Of a stretch of 5,702 nucleotides of DNA, positions 1 to 5,468 are shown one piece after another. The stretch lies in NCBI GenBank assembly GCA_947564495.1, contig CANOCD010000091.1, forward strand, positions 1-5,702, in the 5' to 3' direction. The stretch comes from an uncultured Angelakisella sp. (GTDB taxonomy: Bacteria; Bacillota; Clostridia; Oscillospirales; Ruminococcaceae). Numbering within the stretch: the first letter of the stretch is position 1; each line of letters begins with the position of its first letter. The position numbers and the translations under genes are program-made. The notes under the pieces are model-generated. The model searched no databases. It saw nothing but the letters and a program-made list of their open reading frames with translations, and was not told where the DNA came from.

Positions 1-1
1 C

Positions 2-970
2 CGCCTCCTCCTGGACAAGATCGATATGCGCCGCCGGACGGTGACCATCGAGGGGACCCAGTACCCCATGAACGACTGCTACTTCCCCACCATCACCCCG
101 GAGACCCCCTACTCCCTCACCTACGCCGAGCAGGAGCTGATGGAACGGCTCCAGCTCTCCTTCCTCCACAGCGAAAAATTGCAGACCCACATGAACTTCC
201 TCTTTAAGCATGGGGGGATGTACAAGGTCTGCAACGGCAACCTCCTGTACCACGGCTGCGTCCCCATGACCCCCGGCGGCGACTTCGCCGCCCTGGAGGT
301 GAACGGGCGCTCCTACCAGGGGAAGGCGCTGATGGACTACAGCGACAAGCTCTGCCGCCAGGGGGCCTACGGCAAGGCGGGGAGCCAGGAGCAGCGGGAC
401 GGCCTGGACTTCATGTGGTTTTTGTGGTGCGGCCCCAAATCCCCCCTCAACGGCAAGAACAAGATGACCACCTTTGAACGGTACTTCATCGACGACAAGG
501 CCACCTGGACAGAGACCAAGGACATCTACTACCAGCTCAGCGACGACCCGGAGGTGGCCGCGAAGATCCTGGCCGAGTTCGGCATCACCTCGGACCGGGC
601 CCGGATCGTCAACGGCCACGTGCCGGTGAAGATCCGCAAGGGGGAATCCCCGGTGAAGGCCGGGGGAAAGGTCCTCATCATCGACGGGGGCATCTCCAAG
701 GCTTACCAGGCGGTCACCGGCTTCGCCGGATATACTCTGGTCTCCAACTCCCACCAGCTCTTCCTCTCGGAGCACCACCCCTTCTCGGGGATCGACTCCA
801 TCATCAACCACAACAGCGATATGCACTCCAACATGGTGCCGGTGGACACCTACCCGGAGCGGATCAAGATCTCCGATACCGACGAGGGGAAGGTCATCCA
901 GGGGAAGATCGACGACCTGCTCCTGCTCCTCCAGGCCTACCGCCGGGGCGTTGTCAACCAGAACCGCTAA
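2..970 (+). CDS. fbp: Fructose-1,6-bisphosphatase class III, C-terminal half (5' end outside window)
   Basis: Cytoplasmic enzyme of gluconeogenesis that hydrolyses fructose-1,6-bisphosphate to fructose-6-phosphate and phosphate. The open frame runs in from the left edge, so 322 residues are seen of a family that is usually about 640-670 aa. The N-terminal metallophosphoesterase motifs are therefore outside the window. Family-typical blocks are visible in order: FPTI near base 80, SFLHSEKLQTH near 160-195, NLLYHGCVP near 240-265, WFLWCGPKSPLNGK near 415-460, MTTFERYF near 465-490, INGHVPV-type metal-binding block (here VNGHVPV, His codon 617-619), VLIIDGGISKAYQAVTGFAG near 670-730, and a DTDEGK block near the end. 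The frame is intact to its TAA stop at 968-970. The next gene begins 5 nt later, so fbp is probably upstream in the same operon. Its promoter and start cannot be seen. Identification rests on recalled family signatures and is firm; I see no other plausible assignment. Confidence 0.95.
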   Translation, partial: RLLLDKIDMRRRTVTIEGTQYPMNDCYFPTITPETPYSLTYAEQELMERLQLSFLHSEKLQTHMNFLFKHGGMYKVCNGNLLYHGCVPMTPGGDFAALEVNGRSYQGKALMDYSDKLCRQGAYGKAGSQEQRDGLDFMWFLWCGPKSPLNGKNKMTTFERYFIDDKATWTETKDIYYQLSDDPEVAAKILAEFGITSDRARIVNGHVPVKIRKGESPVKAGGKVLIIDGGISKAYQAVTGFAGYTLVSNSHQLFLSEHHPFSGIDSIINHNSDMHSNMVPVDTYPERIKISDTDEGKVIQGKIDDLLLLLQAYRRGVVNQNR

Positions 971-975
971 GGGCG

Positions 976-2247
976 ATGTTCCTCTTTTCCAAAAAACCTT
1001 CGGTCCAGGTCCTGGCCCGCCACGCCACCCGGCGGCCCTGGTTCTCCGGGGAACACCTGTTCTTTCGGGTCAAGGACGGCACCGGAGCCTTGCGGATGGA
1101 GCGGACCCGGGACCCGGGCTGCCCCGACGTGATGCTGGACACCTATCTTACCCTGACCCTGAAGGGACAGCCCCTGGCCTTTCTCCAGACCAGCGGCTGC
1201 CCCACCTGCCAGTCCCTGCTAGCGGCGGGGCACGGCCTGCCAGAGGACGCCCCGGAGCTGCGCCAGGCGGCGGACGCCATCGCCGCCCCCTTCCACGGCC
1301 TGGAGGAGGCCCTGGAGCGGCTGACCCCGGTGACGGGGCTGCTGCACACCGGGTACTATGTCCTTTCCCTGGTGGACTGCTGGCCTGCCGACGGAAACGG
1401 GCGTTTCTTCTGGGACGTGCCCAACGACTACACCGATTCCCCCGCCACCGCCCAGATCTACGACCCGGAGACCTATTCCTGCCTGCCCGTCTTTCCCCGG
1501 TTCCTCCACCCCTCCCAGTCCACCGACAAATACGACCCGGACCGGGTGGAGCAGTACCGGAAGGCCATCCGGGAGGGAAAGCCCCTTCCCCCGGCCCTCT
1601 GCTATTCCGCCTTTGAGTACCTCTCCATCCTCTTGGACGGCCACCACCGGGCCTGCGCCTGCGCCCTGGAGGGGGTCCCCCTCCCCTGCCTTGTCCTCTC
1701 CCCCGCCCGGTTCACGGGGCGGGACGACCACTGGCAGATCGTCTGGCCCGACGAGGAGCGGTCGACGGTGCCGGGCATCTCCATCCCCCTGGAACAGATG
1801 TATTGCTGTTTTCCCGGGACGGCCTCCGCCCCGCCGCCAAAGCCGGGGCGGCTGTTCACCCGGCGGTGGGAGCCGGAGTACCAGCAGGCCGTGGCCAGGT
1901 TCCCCAACACGGCGGAGGCCGGGGCCCTGGCCCTCTACGGCCGGGAGACTCTGACCCCGGAGGGCATCTATGCCCTGGAGGACCCACAGGGGACCCTGGT
2001 CCCCCCGCTCCTCCTCTCCTTCTTCTGCCGCCAGCCGGGGGCCGACCCGAAAAAGCTGGCCTTCTCCTTTGCCGGGACGGACACCCCGCCACTCCTCCGG
2101 GAGGCGGCCTTCCGGGTGCTGGCGGGCATCAAGGGGGACCCGGAGATCGAGGACCTTTTCGTGGATTACCTGGTGGACCACGACGACAAGAGGGACCCCC
2201 TGCGGCTCATCGCCGACCGGTACTGGGATCGAAAGGATGGTTTATAA
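976..2247 (+). CDS. Uncharacterised 423-aa protein with a ParB/sulfiredoxin-like core
   Basis: Function not recognised. The best visible motif is at residues 186-245: a helix with a GKPLPP turn, a short strand region, then ILLDGHHRACACALEGVPLP. This resembles the ParB/sulfiredoxin (ParB-like nuclease) fold, in which a D-G-x-H-R or G-x-x-R motif sits at the start of a helix and binds nucleotide or phosphate. Residues 75-78 are CPTC, a lone CxxC that may bind metal or be redox-active. Residues about 370-415 look like one HEAT-like helical repeat (LLREAAFRVLAGI, then DLFVDYLVDH). There is no signal peptide or membrane segment, so it is likely cytoplasmic. ATG 976 lies 5 nt after the fbp stop. 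The AAGGG at 969-973 overlaps that stop and is only 2 nt from the ATG, so initiation probably relies on coupling to fbp translation. The stop shares one base with the next ATG. It is certainly coding in my view; the domain reading is inference. Confidence 0.85.
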   Translation: MFLFSKKPSVQVLARHATRRPWFSGEHLFFRVKDGTGALRMERTRDPGCPDVMLDTYLTLTLKGQPLAFLQTSGCPTCQSLLAAGHGLPEDAPELRQAADAIAAPFHGLEEALERLTPVTGLLHTGYYVLSLVDCWPADGNGRFFWDVPNDYTDSPATAQIYDPETYSCLPVFPRFLHPSQSTDKYDPDRVEQYRKAIREGKPLPPALCYSAFEYLSILLDGHHRACACALEGVPLPCLVLSPARFTGRDDHWQIVWPDEERSTVPGISIPLEQMYCCFPGTASAPPPKPGRLFTRRWEPEYQQAVARFPNTAEAGALALYGRETLTPEGIYALEDPQGTLVPPLLLSFFCRQPGADPKKLAFSFAGTDTPPLLREAAFRVLAGIKGDPEIEDLFVDYLVDHDDKRDPLRLIADRYWDRKDGL

Positions 2248-2780
2248 TGCGGGAAATGCTCAGTCTGTTCGCCCTGGTCTCCCCCATGGACCAGGACACC
2301 GTGTGGGAAAGCTGGCTCCGCTTCTGTCTTTCCCAGGAAGAGCGGTTCGGTTTCACCTTTACCCACCTGGGCTGCGAAACGGCCTCCCTCCACCCCGACG
2401 GCATCCGCACCCGGAGCCGGTATCTGAAAAAGCTGGAGGCCAGCGTCGCCCGGGGGGAGAGGATCGAGCATATGGGGTTTTATCTGCTGCCCAAGGGGTT
2501 CCGCCAGGCGGTGTTCGACTTTCGGGTCTATCTGGGGCTGGCCCTCCTGGAGCGGCAACGCTACTGCGAGATCACGGTGGAGAGCGGCTTCCCGGAGGGG
2601 TTCCGGTATGAGGATGCCCTTGCGTCCATCCGGCAGTTTCTGCGGATCGAGCAGGCGGAGGCAAACCTCCTGCCCTTTACCCAGACCTTCAACTACAACG
2701 TCAACTGCATCCTTTCCCCCTCCCCCGGTTCCCGGGAGCGGGACTACGGGCTGATCCGGGCCCTTTACCGGGAACCTTGA
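2247..2780 (+). CDS. Uncharacterised 177-aa protein
   Basis: Function not recognised. The start ATG at 2247-2249 overlaps the previous stop as TAATG, with AAAGGAT at 2232-2238 giving good ribosome-binding spacing. The frame stays open far upstream (to about 1803), but that part is a shadow of the 423-aa gene, so the coupled ATG is preferred. An ATG at 2256 is a weaker alternative. The protein is soluble, of mixed charge and rich in aromatic residues. It has no signal peptide, membrane helix or Cys cluster. A central segment (about residues 74-112, HMGFYLLPKGFRQAVFDFR onward) looks like alternating beta strands and a helix, followed by an acidic helical stretch (residues 120-145) and a C-terminal NYNVNCI segment. 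Tight coupling to its neighbour suggests the two proteins act together or need matched amounts. It could be an immunity or accessory partner of the upstream protein, but nothing in the sequence proves this. Confidence 0.82.
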   Translation: MREMLSLFALVSPMDQDTVWESWLRFCLSQEERFGFTFTHLGCETASLHPDGIRTRSRYLKKLEASVARGERIEHMGFYLLPKGFRQAVFDFRVYLGLALLERQRYCEITVESGFPEGFRYEDALASIRQFLRIEQAEANLLPFTQTFNYNVNCILSPSPGSRERDYGLIRALYREP

Positions 2781-2852
2781 TAAGGAGGGGGTACCATGGC
2801 CGACTATTACAGCAATAAGGGAGGAAACAACGTGGCCGACTACTACAGCAAG
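2781..2852 (+). repeat. Tandem duplication of a ribosome-binding site and start codon (about 35-36 nt unit, two copies)
   Basis: Copy 1 (2781-2815) is TAAGGAGGGGGTACC followed by ATG and the codons for ADYYS plus AA. Copy 2 (2816-2852) is TAAGGGAGGAAACAAC followed by GTG and the same ADYYSK codons. The 17 bases after the start codons differ at one position (TAT versus TAC). The purine-rich leaders have diverged more and differ in length by one base. The two start codons are exactly 36 nt apart, so the duplication keeps the frame and adds 12 residues. Two complete initiation sites in the same frame are directly visible; whether both are used is not. Confidence 0.8.
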
Positions 2853-3281
2853 ATCATCCCCGCTGACCCGTTTTTCGTGCCGGAGGAGGAGCGGCTGAAA
2901 CAGACGGCGGACTACCTTTTGGGCGCTCTGGTGGCCATGGAGGTCACCGTCCACCTCAGCGACGCCCCGGAGTTCATCGACTGCGGGGGACTGCTGGAGG
3001 CGATCCGCTGCCCCCTCTGCGGGGCGGAACTGGACTTTGACTGGTGGACCGGCTTGATGGATGAGCGGTACGGGGAAAACGGCTTTTCCGACCTGACGGC
3101 GGTCCTCCCCTGCTGCGGCAGGGAAAGCTCCCTGGACCGGCTGGACTACCAGGCGGCCTGCGGCTTTGCCCGGGCGGAGATCCGGCTCCTGTACCCCCGC
3201 CGCCAGCCGGACGGGGACTGCCTGGCCCAGGCGGAGGCCCTGCTGGGGACGCCGGTCCGGGCGATCTACTCCAGGATATAA
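2796..3281 (+). CDS. Uncharacterised Cys-rich, probably zinc-binding 161-aa protein
   Basis: Function unknown, though the layout matches a conserved hypothetical family I recall from other bacteria: an IPxxPxFVP N-terminus, a CPxCGAELD-x-WW block, a PCCG block and a GFAR block. Seen here: IPADPFFVP at residues 21-29, CPLCGAELDFDWW at 72-84, PCCG at 105-108, GFAR at 123-126. Cys72/Cys75 with Cys106/Cys107 could form one zinc site; Cys63, Cys122 and Cys142 are extra. There is no membrane segment. The start at 2796 has a very strong site (AAGGAGGGGG, 2782-2791). A second in-frame start, GTG 2832, has its own AAGGGAGG site and begins the same ADYYS sequence, so a 149-aa form is also possible and may be the ancestral one. 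It lies 15 nt after the previous stop and is the last gene before the terminator. Confidence 0.85.
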   Translation: MADYYSNKGGNNVADYYSKIIPADPFFVPEEERLKQTADYLLGALVAMEVTVHLSDAPEFIDCGGLLEAIRCPLCGAELDFDWWTGLMDERYGENGFSDLTAVLPCCGRESSLDRLDYQAACGFARAEIRLLYPRRQPDGDCLAQAEALLGTPVRAIYSRI

Positions 3282-3314
3282 CTGTTAAGCGTTTTTCCTT
3301 TTCAGCGTAAAATT

Positions 3315-3370
3315 GCAGAAAACACAGAAATTGCGGCTCCCTCGTTGGAAGGAACCGCAATTTTTTCTGC
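3315..3370 (+). terminator. Bidirectional intrinsic terminator between the converging operons
   Basis: The arms AAATTGCGGCTCC (3328-3340) and GGAACCGCAATTT (3351-3363) pair over 13 positions with one C/A mismatch and a 10-nt loop. A run of six T follows at 3361-3366 for plus-strand transcripts. Outer arms GCAGAAA (3315-3321) and TTTCTGC (3364-3370) extend the stem past a bulge of about 6 nt (ACACAG) on the left side. Read on the minus strand, the same hairpin is followed by a T-rich but interrupted tract (TTTCTGTGTTTTC). It lies 33 nt past the 161-aa gene and just past the tyrS stop at 3384, so it can end both transcripts. The plus direction is the stronger call. Confidence 0.85.
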
Positions 3371-3383
3371 GCTTTGCGGGCTT

Positions 3384-4604
3384 TTAGGCCAGGGTCACCC
3401 GGTGGAACACCTTTTTCCCCTTCCGGAGGATCACCGGCTCCCCGAAGGTCTCCCGGGCAAGGCGGAGGTTCACGTCGGCCACCTTCTGGTCGTTGACCAG
3501 GACGCCGCCCCCCTGGATGAGCCGCCGGGCCTCGCTCTTGGAGGGGGCCAGGCCGGTCTTGACCATGAGGTCCATGATGCCGATGGAATCCTCGGTGAAG
3601 TCAGCGGCGGAAAGAGCGGTGGAGGGCATATTCTCGTCCTGGCCCCCCGCCCCGAAGAGGGCCTTGGCGGCGGCCAGGGCCTTGTCCGCCTCCTCCTGGC
3701 CGTGGACAAATTTGGTGACCTCGTAGGCCAGGATCTCCTTGGCCTTGTTCAGCTGGCTGCCCTCCCAGCGTTCCATGGCCTCGATCTCCTCGATGGGCAG
3801 GAAGGTGAGGAACTTGAGGCACTTGATGACATCGGCGTCCTCCACGTTGCGCCAATACTGGAAGAAGTCGTAGGGAGAGAATTTCCCGGCGTCCAGCCAG
3901 ACGGCGCCCCCCATGGTCTTGCCCATCTTCTTCCCTTCCTTGGTGGTCAAAAGCTGGAAGGTGATGCCGCTGACCTCCTTGCCTTCCACCCGGCGGACCA
4001 GGTCCACGCCCCCCAGGATGTTGCTCCACTGGTCGTCGCCCCCCATCTGCATGGTGCAGCCGTGGAGCTGGTAGAGCTTGAGGAAGTCGTAGCTCTGCAT
4101 GATCATGTAGTTGAACTCGATGAAGGAGAGCCCCCGCTCCAGCCGGGACTTGAAGCATTCGGCGGTGAGCATCCGGTTCACCGAGAAGTGGACCCCCACG
4201 TCCCGGAGGAGCTCGATGTAGTTGAGCTTCATCAGCCAGTCCCCGTTCCGGGCCACGATGCACTTACTGAGGTCCACCAGGCGGCCCATCTGGGCAAGGA
4301 AGCAGTCGGCGTTGGCGTTGATCTCCTCGGGGGTGAGCATCTTCCGCATATCGGTGCGGCCGGTGGGGTCCCCCACCATGGTGGTGCCGGTGCCCAAAAG
4401 CAGGATGGGGGTATGCCCCGCCCGGATCATGTGGTTGATGACCATCAGCTGGAGGAAGTGCCCCACGTGGAGGCTGTCGGCGGTGGCGTCAAAGCCGATG
4501 TAGAAGGTGACCTTCTCGTTGTCCAGCTGCTCCCGGATCTTCTCCGGGTGGGTCATCTGGGCGATGAGGCCCCGGCGTTCCAGTTCTTCAAAAATTTGGC
4601 TCAT
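3384..4604 (-). CDS. tyrS: Tyrosine--tRNA ligase (TyrRS)
   Basis: Cytoplasmic class I aminoacyl-tRNA synthetase that attaches tyrosine to tRNA-Tyr using ATP. The 406-aa length is normal for the bacterial form. Visible signatures: YIGFDAT at residues 35-41, the HIGH-type HVGH at 46-49, the Y-x3-Q-x2-D tyrosine-binding set (Tyr166, Gln170, Asp173), GGDDQW at 188-193, and the KMSKS loop as KMGKT at 226-230, a common TyrRS variant. A C-terminal S4-like RNA-binding domain covers about 343-404 (SKSEARRLIQGGGVLVN). The Tyr/Gln/Asp set and the GGDDQW block argue against TrpRS. The start (CAT on the plus strand at 4602-4604) has AGGAGAG at 4614-4620 with about 9 nt spacing. The gene lies downstream of the 209-aa membrane gene on the same strand. 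No T-box lies directly before it, although a T-box leads the gene upstream. All key residues are present. Confidence 0.97.
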   Translation of the reverse strand: MSQIFEELERRGLIAQMTHPEKIREQLDNEKVTFYIGFDATADSLHVGHFLQLMVINHMIRAGHTPILLLGTGTTMVGDPTGRTDMRKMLTPEEINANADCFLAQMGRLVDLSKCIVARNGDWLMKLNYIELLRDVGVHFSVNRMLTAECFKSRLERGLSFIEFNYMIMQSYDFLKLYQLHGCTMQMGGDDQWSNILGGVDLVRRVEGKEVSGITFQLLTTKEGKKMGKTMGGAVWLDAGKFSPYDFFQYWRNVEDADVIKCLKFLTFLPIEEIEAMERWEGSQLNKAKEILAYEVTKFVHGQEEADKALAAAKALFGAGGQDENMPSTALSAADFTEDSIGIMDLMVKTGLAPSKSEARRLIQGGGVLVNDQKVADVNLRLARETFGEPVILRKGKKVFHRVTLA

Positions 4605-4613
4605 GGTTTCTTT

Positions 4614-4646
4614 CTCTCCTCGTATCTATAGATTTTGTGTTATACG
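4614..4646 (-). promoter_or_regulatory. tyrS ribosome-binding site and short hairpin just upstream of it
   Basis: On the minus strand AGGAGAG (4620-4614) precedes the tyrS ATG by about 9 nt. Directly upstream, CGTAT (4646-4642) and ATACG (4625-4621) can pair as a 5-bp stem around a 16-nt AT-rich loop. The loop and right arm contain the 10-bp palindrome ATCTATAGAT (4624-4633). The ribosome-binding site itself is clear. A regulatory role for the small stem is only a suggestion. Confidence 0.6.
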
Positions 4647-4669
4647 AAAAACCAATTAAAATCAGACAA
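4639..4669 (-). promoter_or_regulatory. Weak candidate promoter for tyrS
   Basis: The stretch 4605-4700 is strikingly AT-rich compared with its surroundings, as expected for a promoter region. The best pair found on the minus strand is TTGTCT (4669-4664) and TATAAC (4644-4639), but their spacing is 19 nt rather than 17. Another -35-like box, TTGAAA near 4692-4687, has no good partner at normal distance. A separate tyrS promoter is therefore plausible but unproven. The alternative is readthrough from the T-box transcript. Confidence 0.25.
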
Positions 4670-4690
4670 ATCCTTATTTGATTGGTTTTT
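4647..4690 (-). terminator. AT-rich hairpin with terminal T-run between the 209-aa gene and tyrS
   Basis: The arms AAAAACCAAT (4647-4656) and ATTGGTTTTT (4681-4690) are a perfect 10-bp inverted repeat. Inside, CAAAT (4667-4671) and ATTTG (4676-4680) form a second small stem around CCTT. On either strand the outer stem ends in TTTTT, so it resembles a weak intrinsic terminator that could work in both directions. On the minus strand it would end the T-box/209-aa transcript before tyrS. The stem is AT-rich and the loop long, so termination would be partial at best. It could equally be an operator or a leader structure. Confidence 0.4.
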
Positions 4691-4693
4691 CAA

Positions 4694-4769
4694 TAATACG
4701 GGGCGGCGCGAAGCGACGCCAGCACGCGCAGCGTGCGTATCGCCGACTTTTAGTCGGTGATTAGTATTA
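4694..4769. repeat. Cluster of three GC-rich hairpins bounded by short inverted ends
   Basis: Three stem-loops stand side by side. Hairpin A pairs GGCGGCGC (4702-4709) with GCGACGCC (4713-4720) with one G/A mismatch and loop GAA. Hairpin B pairs GCACGC (4722-4727) with GCGTGC (4731-4736) around GCA. Hairpin C pairs 4739-4748 with 4752-4761 (10 bp, one G-T wobble) around TTT. TAATAC (4694-4699) and GTATTA (4764-4769) form inverted ends, the right one containing the stop codon of the 209-aa gene. The layout recalls REP/BIME-type interspersed palindromes or a small non-autonomous element. Only one copy lies in this window, so the family assignment is inference. Confidence 0.55.
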
Positions 4770-5396
4770 CAACAGACGAAACAGGATGGCGGCCCCGGCA
4801 AGGGCCAGGAAAAGGCCGGTGGGGATCAGCTCCCAGAACCAGTACAGGTCCCCCAGGCGGCCAAGGGGCTTGGGGCGGCCTATCTGGCGGTACTGCTCCT
4901 CCTGCAGGGCTTTCTCCTCGTACCACGCCTTTGTCCGCCTTGGGGCGGAGGGCGGGTCCTCCCCGGCCTCTGGGATGAGCTCCACCACCACAAGGCTCCG
5001 GGGCAGGTACTCCAAGGCCGTCCTGCCGGTGAGCAGGCCCAGGGCGGCCTTCCCGGTGAGGGGCAGGGCGTCCGAAAAGAGGACGAACCGCCGGGGGCGT
5101 TCCCCCTGCTCCACAAGGTACTCCACCCGGGCGCACCGCAGGGAGCCCCCGTCCTCCCGGTGGCTGATCTTCCCCCGGAAGGTCTCGGTCCGCCCCTCCA
5201 GCAGGTCCAGGATCAGCCCCCGTTTTGCCCAAAGGGCAACAGCGAAATTGGCCGCCCAGAAGGCCAGGAACAGCCGGGCGGGAGGCTGTTCCCAAAGGCG
5301 GACCGCCATCACCAGGGCCAGCGTCAGGATCGCCAGGTCGAAATACAGGTAGACAAAGGCGGTCCTGACCAGTCGATAGGTTTTCTTTCGGGCCAT
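4767..5396 (-). CDS. Uncharacterised 209-aa membrane protein, first gene after a T-box
   Basis: Function not recognised. Three likely membrane helices are visible: residues about 12-33, 41-62 and 185-207. Between the second and third lies a soluble segment (about 65-142) that reads as a beta-rich domain, ending in LEYLPRSLVVVELIP. A charged helical linker (about 150-180) with several Lys, Arg, Glu and Gln residues follows. The frame stays open upstream into the T-box leader (to 5561), but that part is leader RNA. The start at 5396 is chosen because MARKKTYR gives a normal positively charged N-terminus, lies 33 nt after the T-box terminator, and follows a purine-rich AAAGGGGAAGGGGG site. The stop is TAA (TTA on the plus strand at 4767-4769). 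Being the first gene under a T-box suggests expression rises when a specific amino acid is scarce, as for a transport or stress component. The fold does not look like a known amino acid permease. Confidence 0.8.
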   Translation of the reverse strand: MARKKTYRLVRTAFVYLYFDLAILTLALVMAVRLWEQPPARLFLAFWAANFAVALWAKRGLILDLLEGRTETFRGKISHREDGGSLRCARVEYLVEQGERPRRFVLFSDALPLTGKAALGLLTGRTALEYLPRSLVVVELIPEAGEDPPSAPRRTKAWYEEKALQEEQYRQIGRPKPLGRLGDLYWFWELIPTGLFLALAGAAILFRLL

Positions 5397-5429
5397 CCCC
5401 CTTCCCCTTTCCCCGTTCTCGGCACGGAC

Positions 5430-5468
5430 AAAAGAAAACGCCCCCCGTGCCCAAGGGCACAGAGGACG
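5430..5468 (-). terminator. T-box-controlled intrinsic terminator
   Basis: On the minus strand CGTCCTCTGTGCCC (5468-5455) pairs with GGGCACGGGGGGCG (5452-5439) over 14 positions, including three G-U pairs. TTTTCTTTT (5438-5430) follows. The left arm reuses the CGTCCTC that forms the 3' side of the antiterminator (5468-5462), so the two structures exclude each other. This is the expected T-box switch: uncharged tRNA stabilises the antiterminator and lets transcription continue into the 209-aa gene. Confidence 0.92.

Noticed and set aside
1198..1209. CPTC in the 423-aa protein as a thioredoxin active site
   Set aside because: There is no surrounding thioredoxin fold pattern (no cis-Pro block or the usual Trp before the motif), so only a bare CxxC is claimed.
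951..1616. A 221-codon plus-strand frame starting with TTG inside the end of fbp
   Set aside because: It overlaps the 423-aa gene in another frame and translates to Pro/Gly/Arg-rich sequence without motifs.
1219..2181. A 320-codon open frame on the minus strand
   Set aside because: It is antisense to the 423-aa gene, with biased Gly/Pro/Arg composition and no ribosome-binding site or family motif.
1803..2246. Upstream extension of the 177-aa gene
   Set aside because: It overlaps the 423-aa gene and is Gly/Pro-rich. The ATG at 2247 with AAAGGAT and TAATG coupling is the better start.
2770..2784. CCTT-GAT-AAGG as a hairpin between the 177-aa and 161-aa genes
   Set aside because: Only 4 bp, with the right arm being the ribosome-binding site; too short to call a regulatory structure.
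3345..4631. A 428-codon open frame on the plus strand opposite tyrS
   Set aside because: It is the antisense shadow of a fully convincing tyrS with all catalytic motifs. Its translation is low-complexity and rich in His, Gly, Leu and Val, as expected from reading a GC-rich gene backwards.
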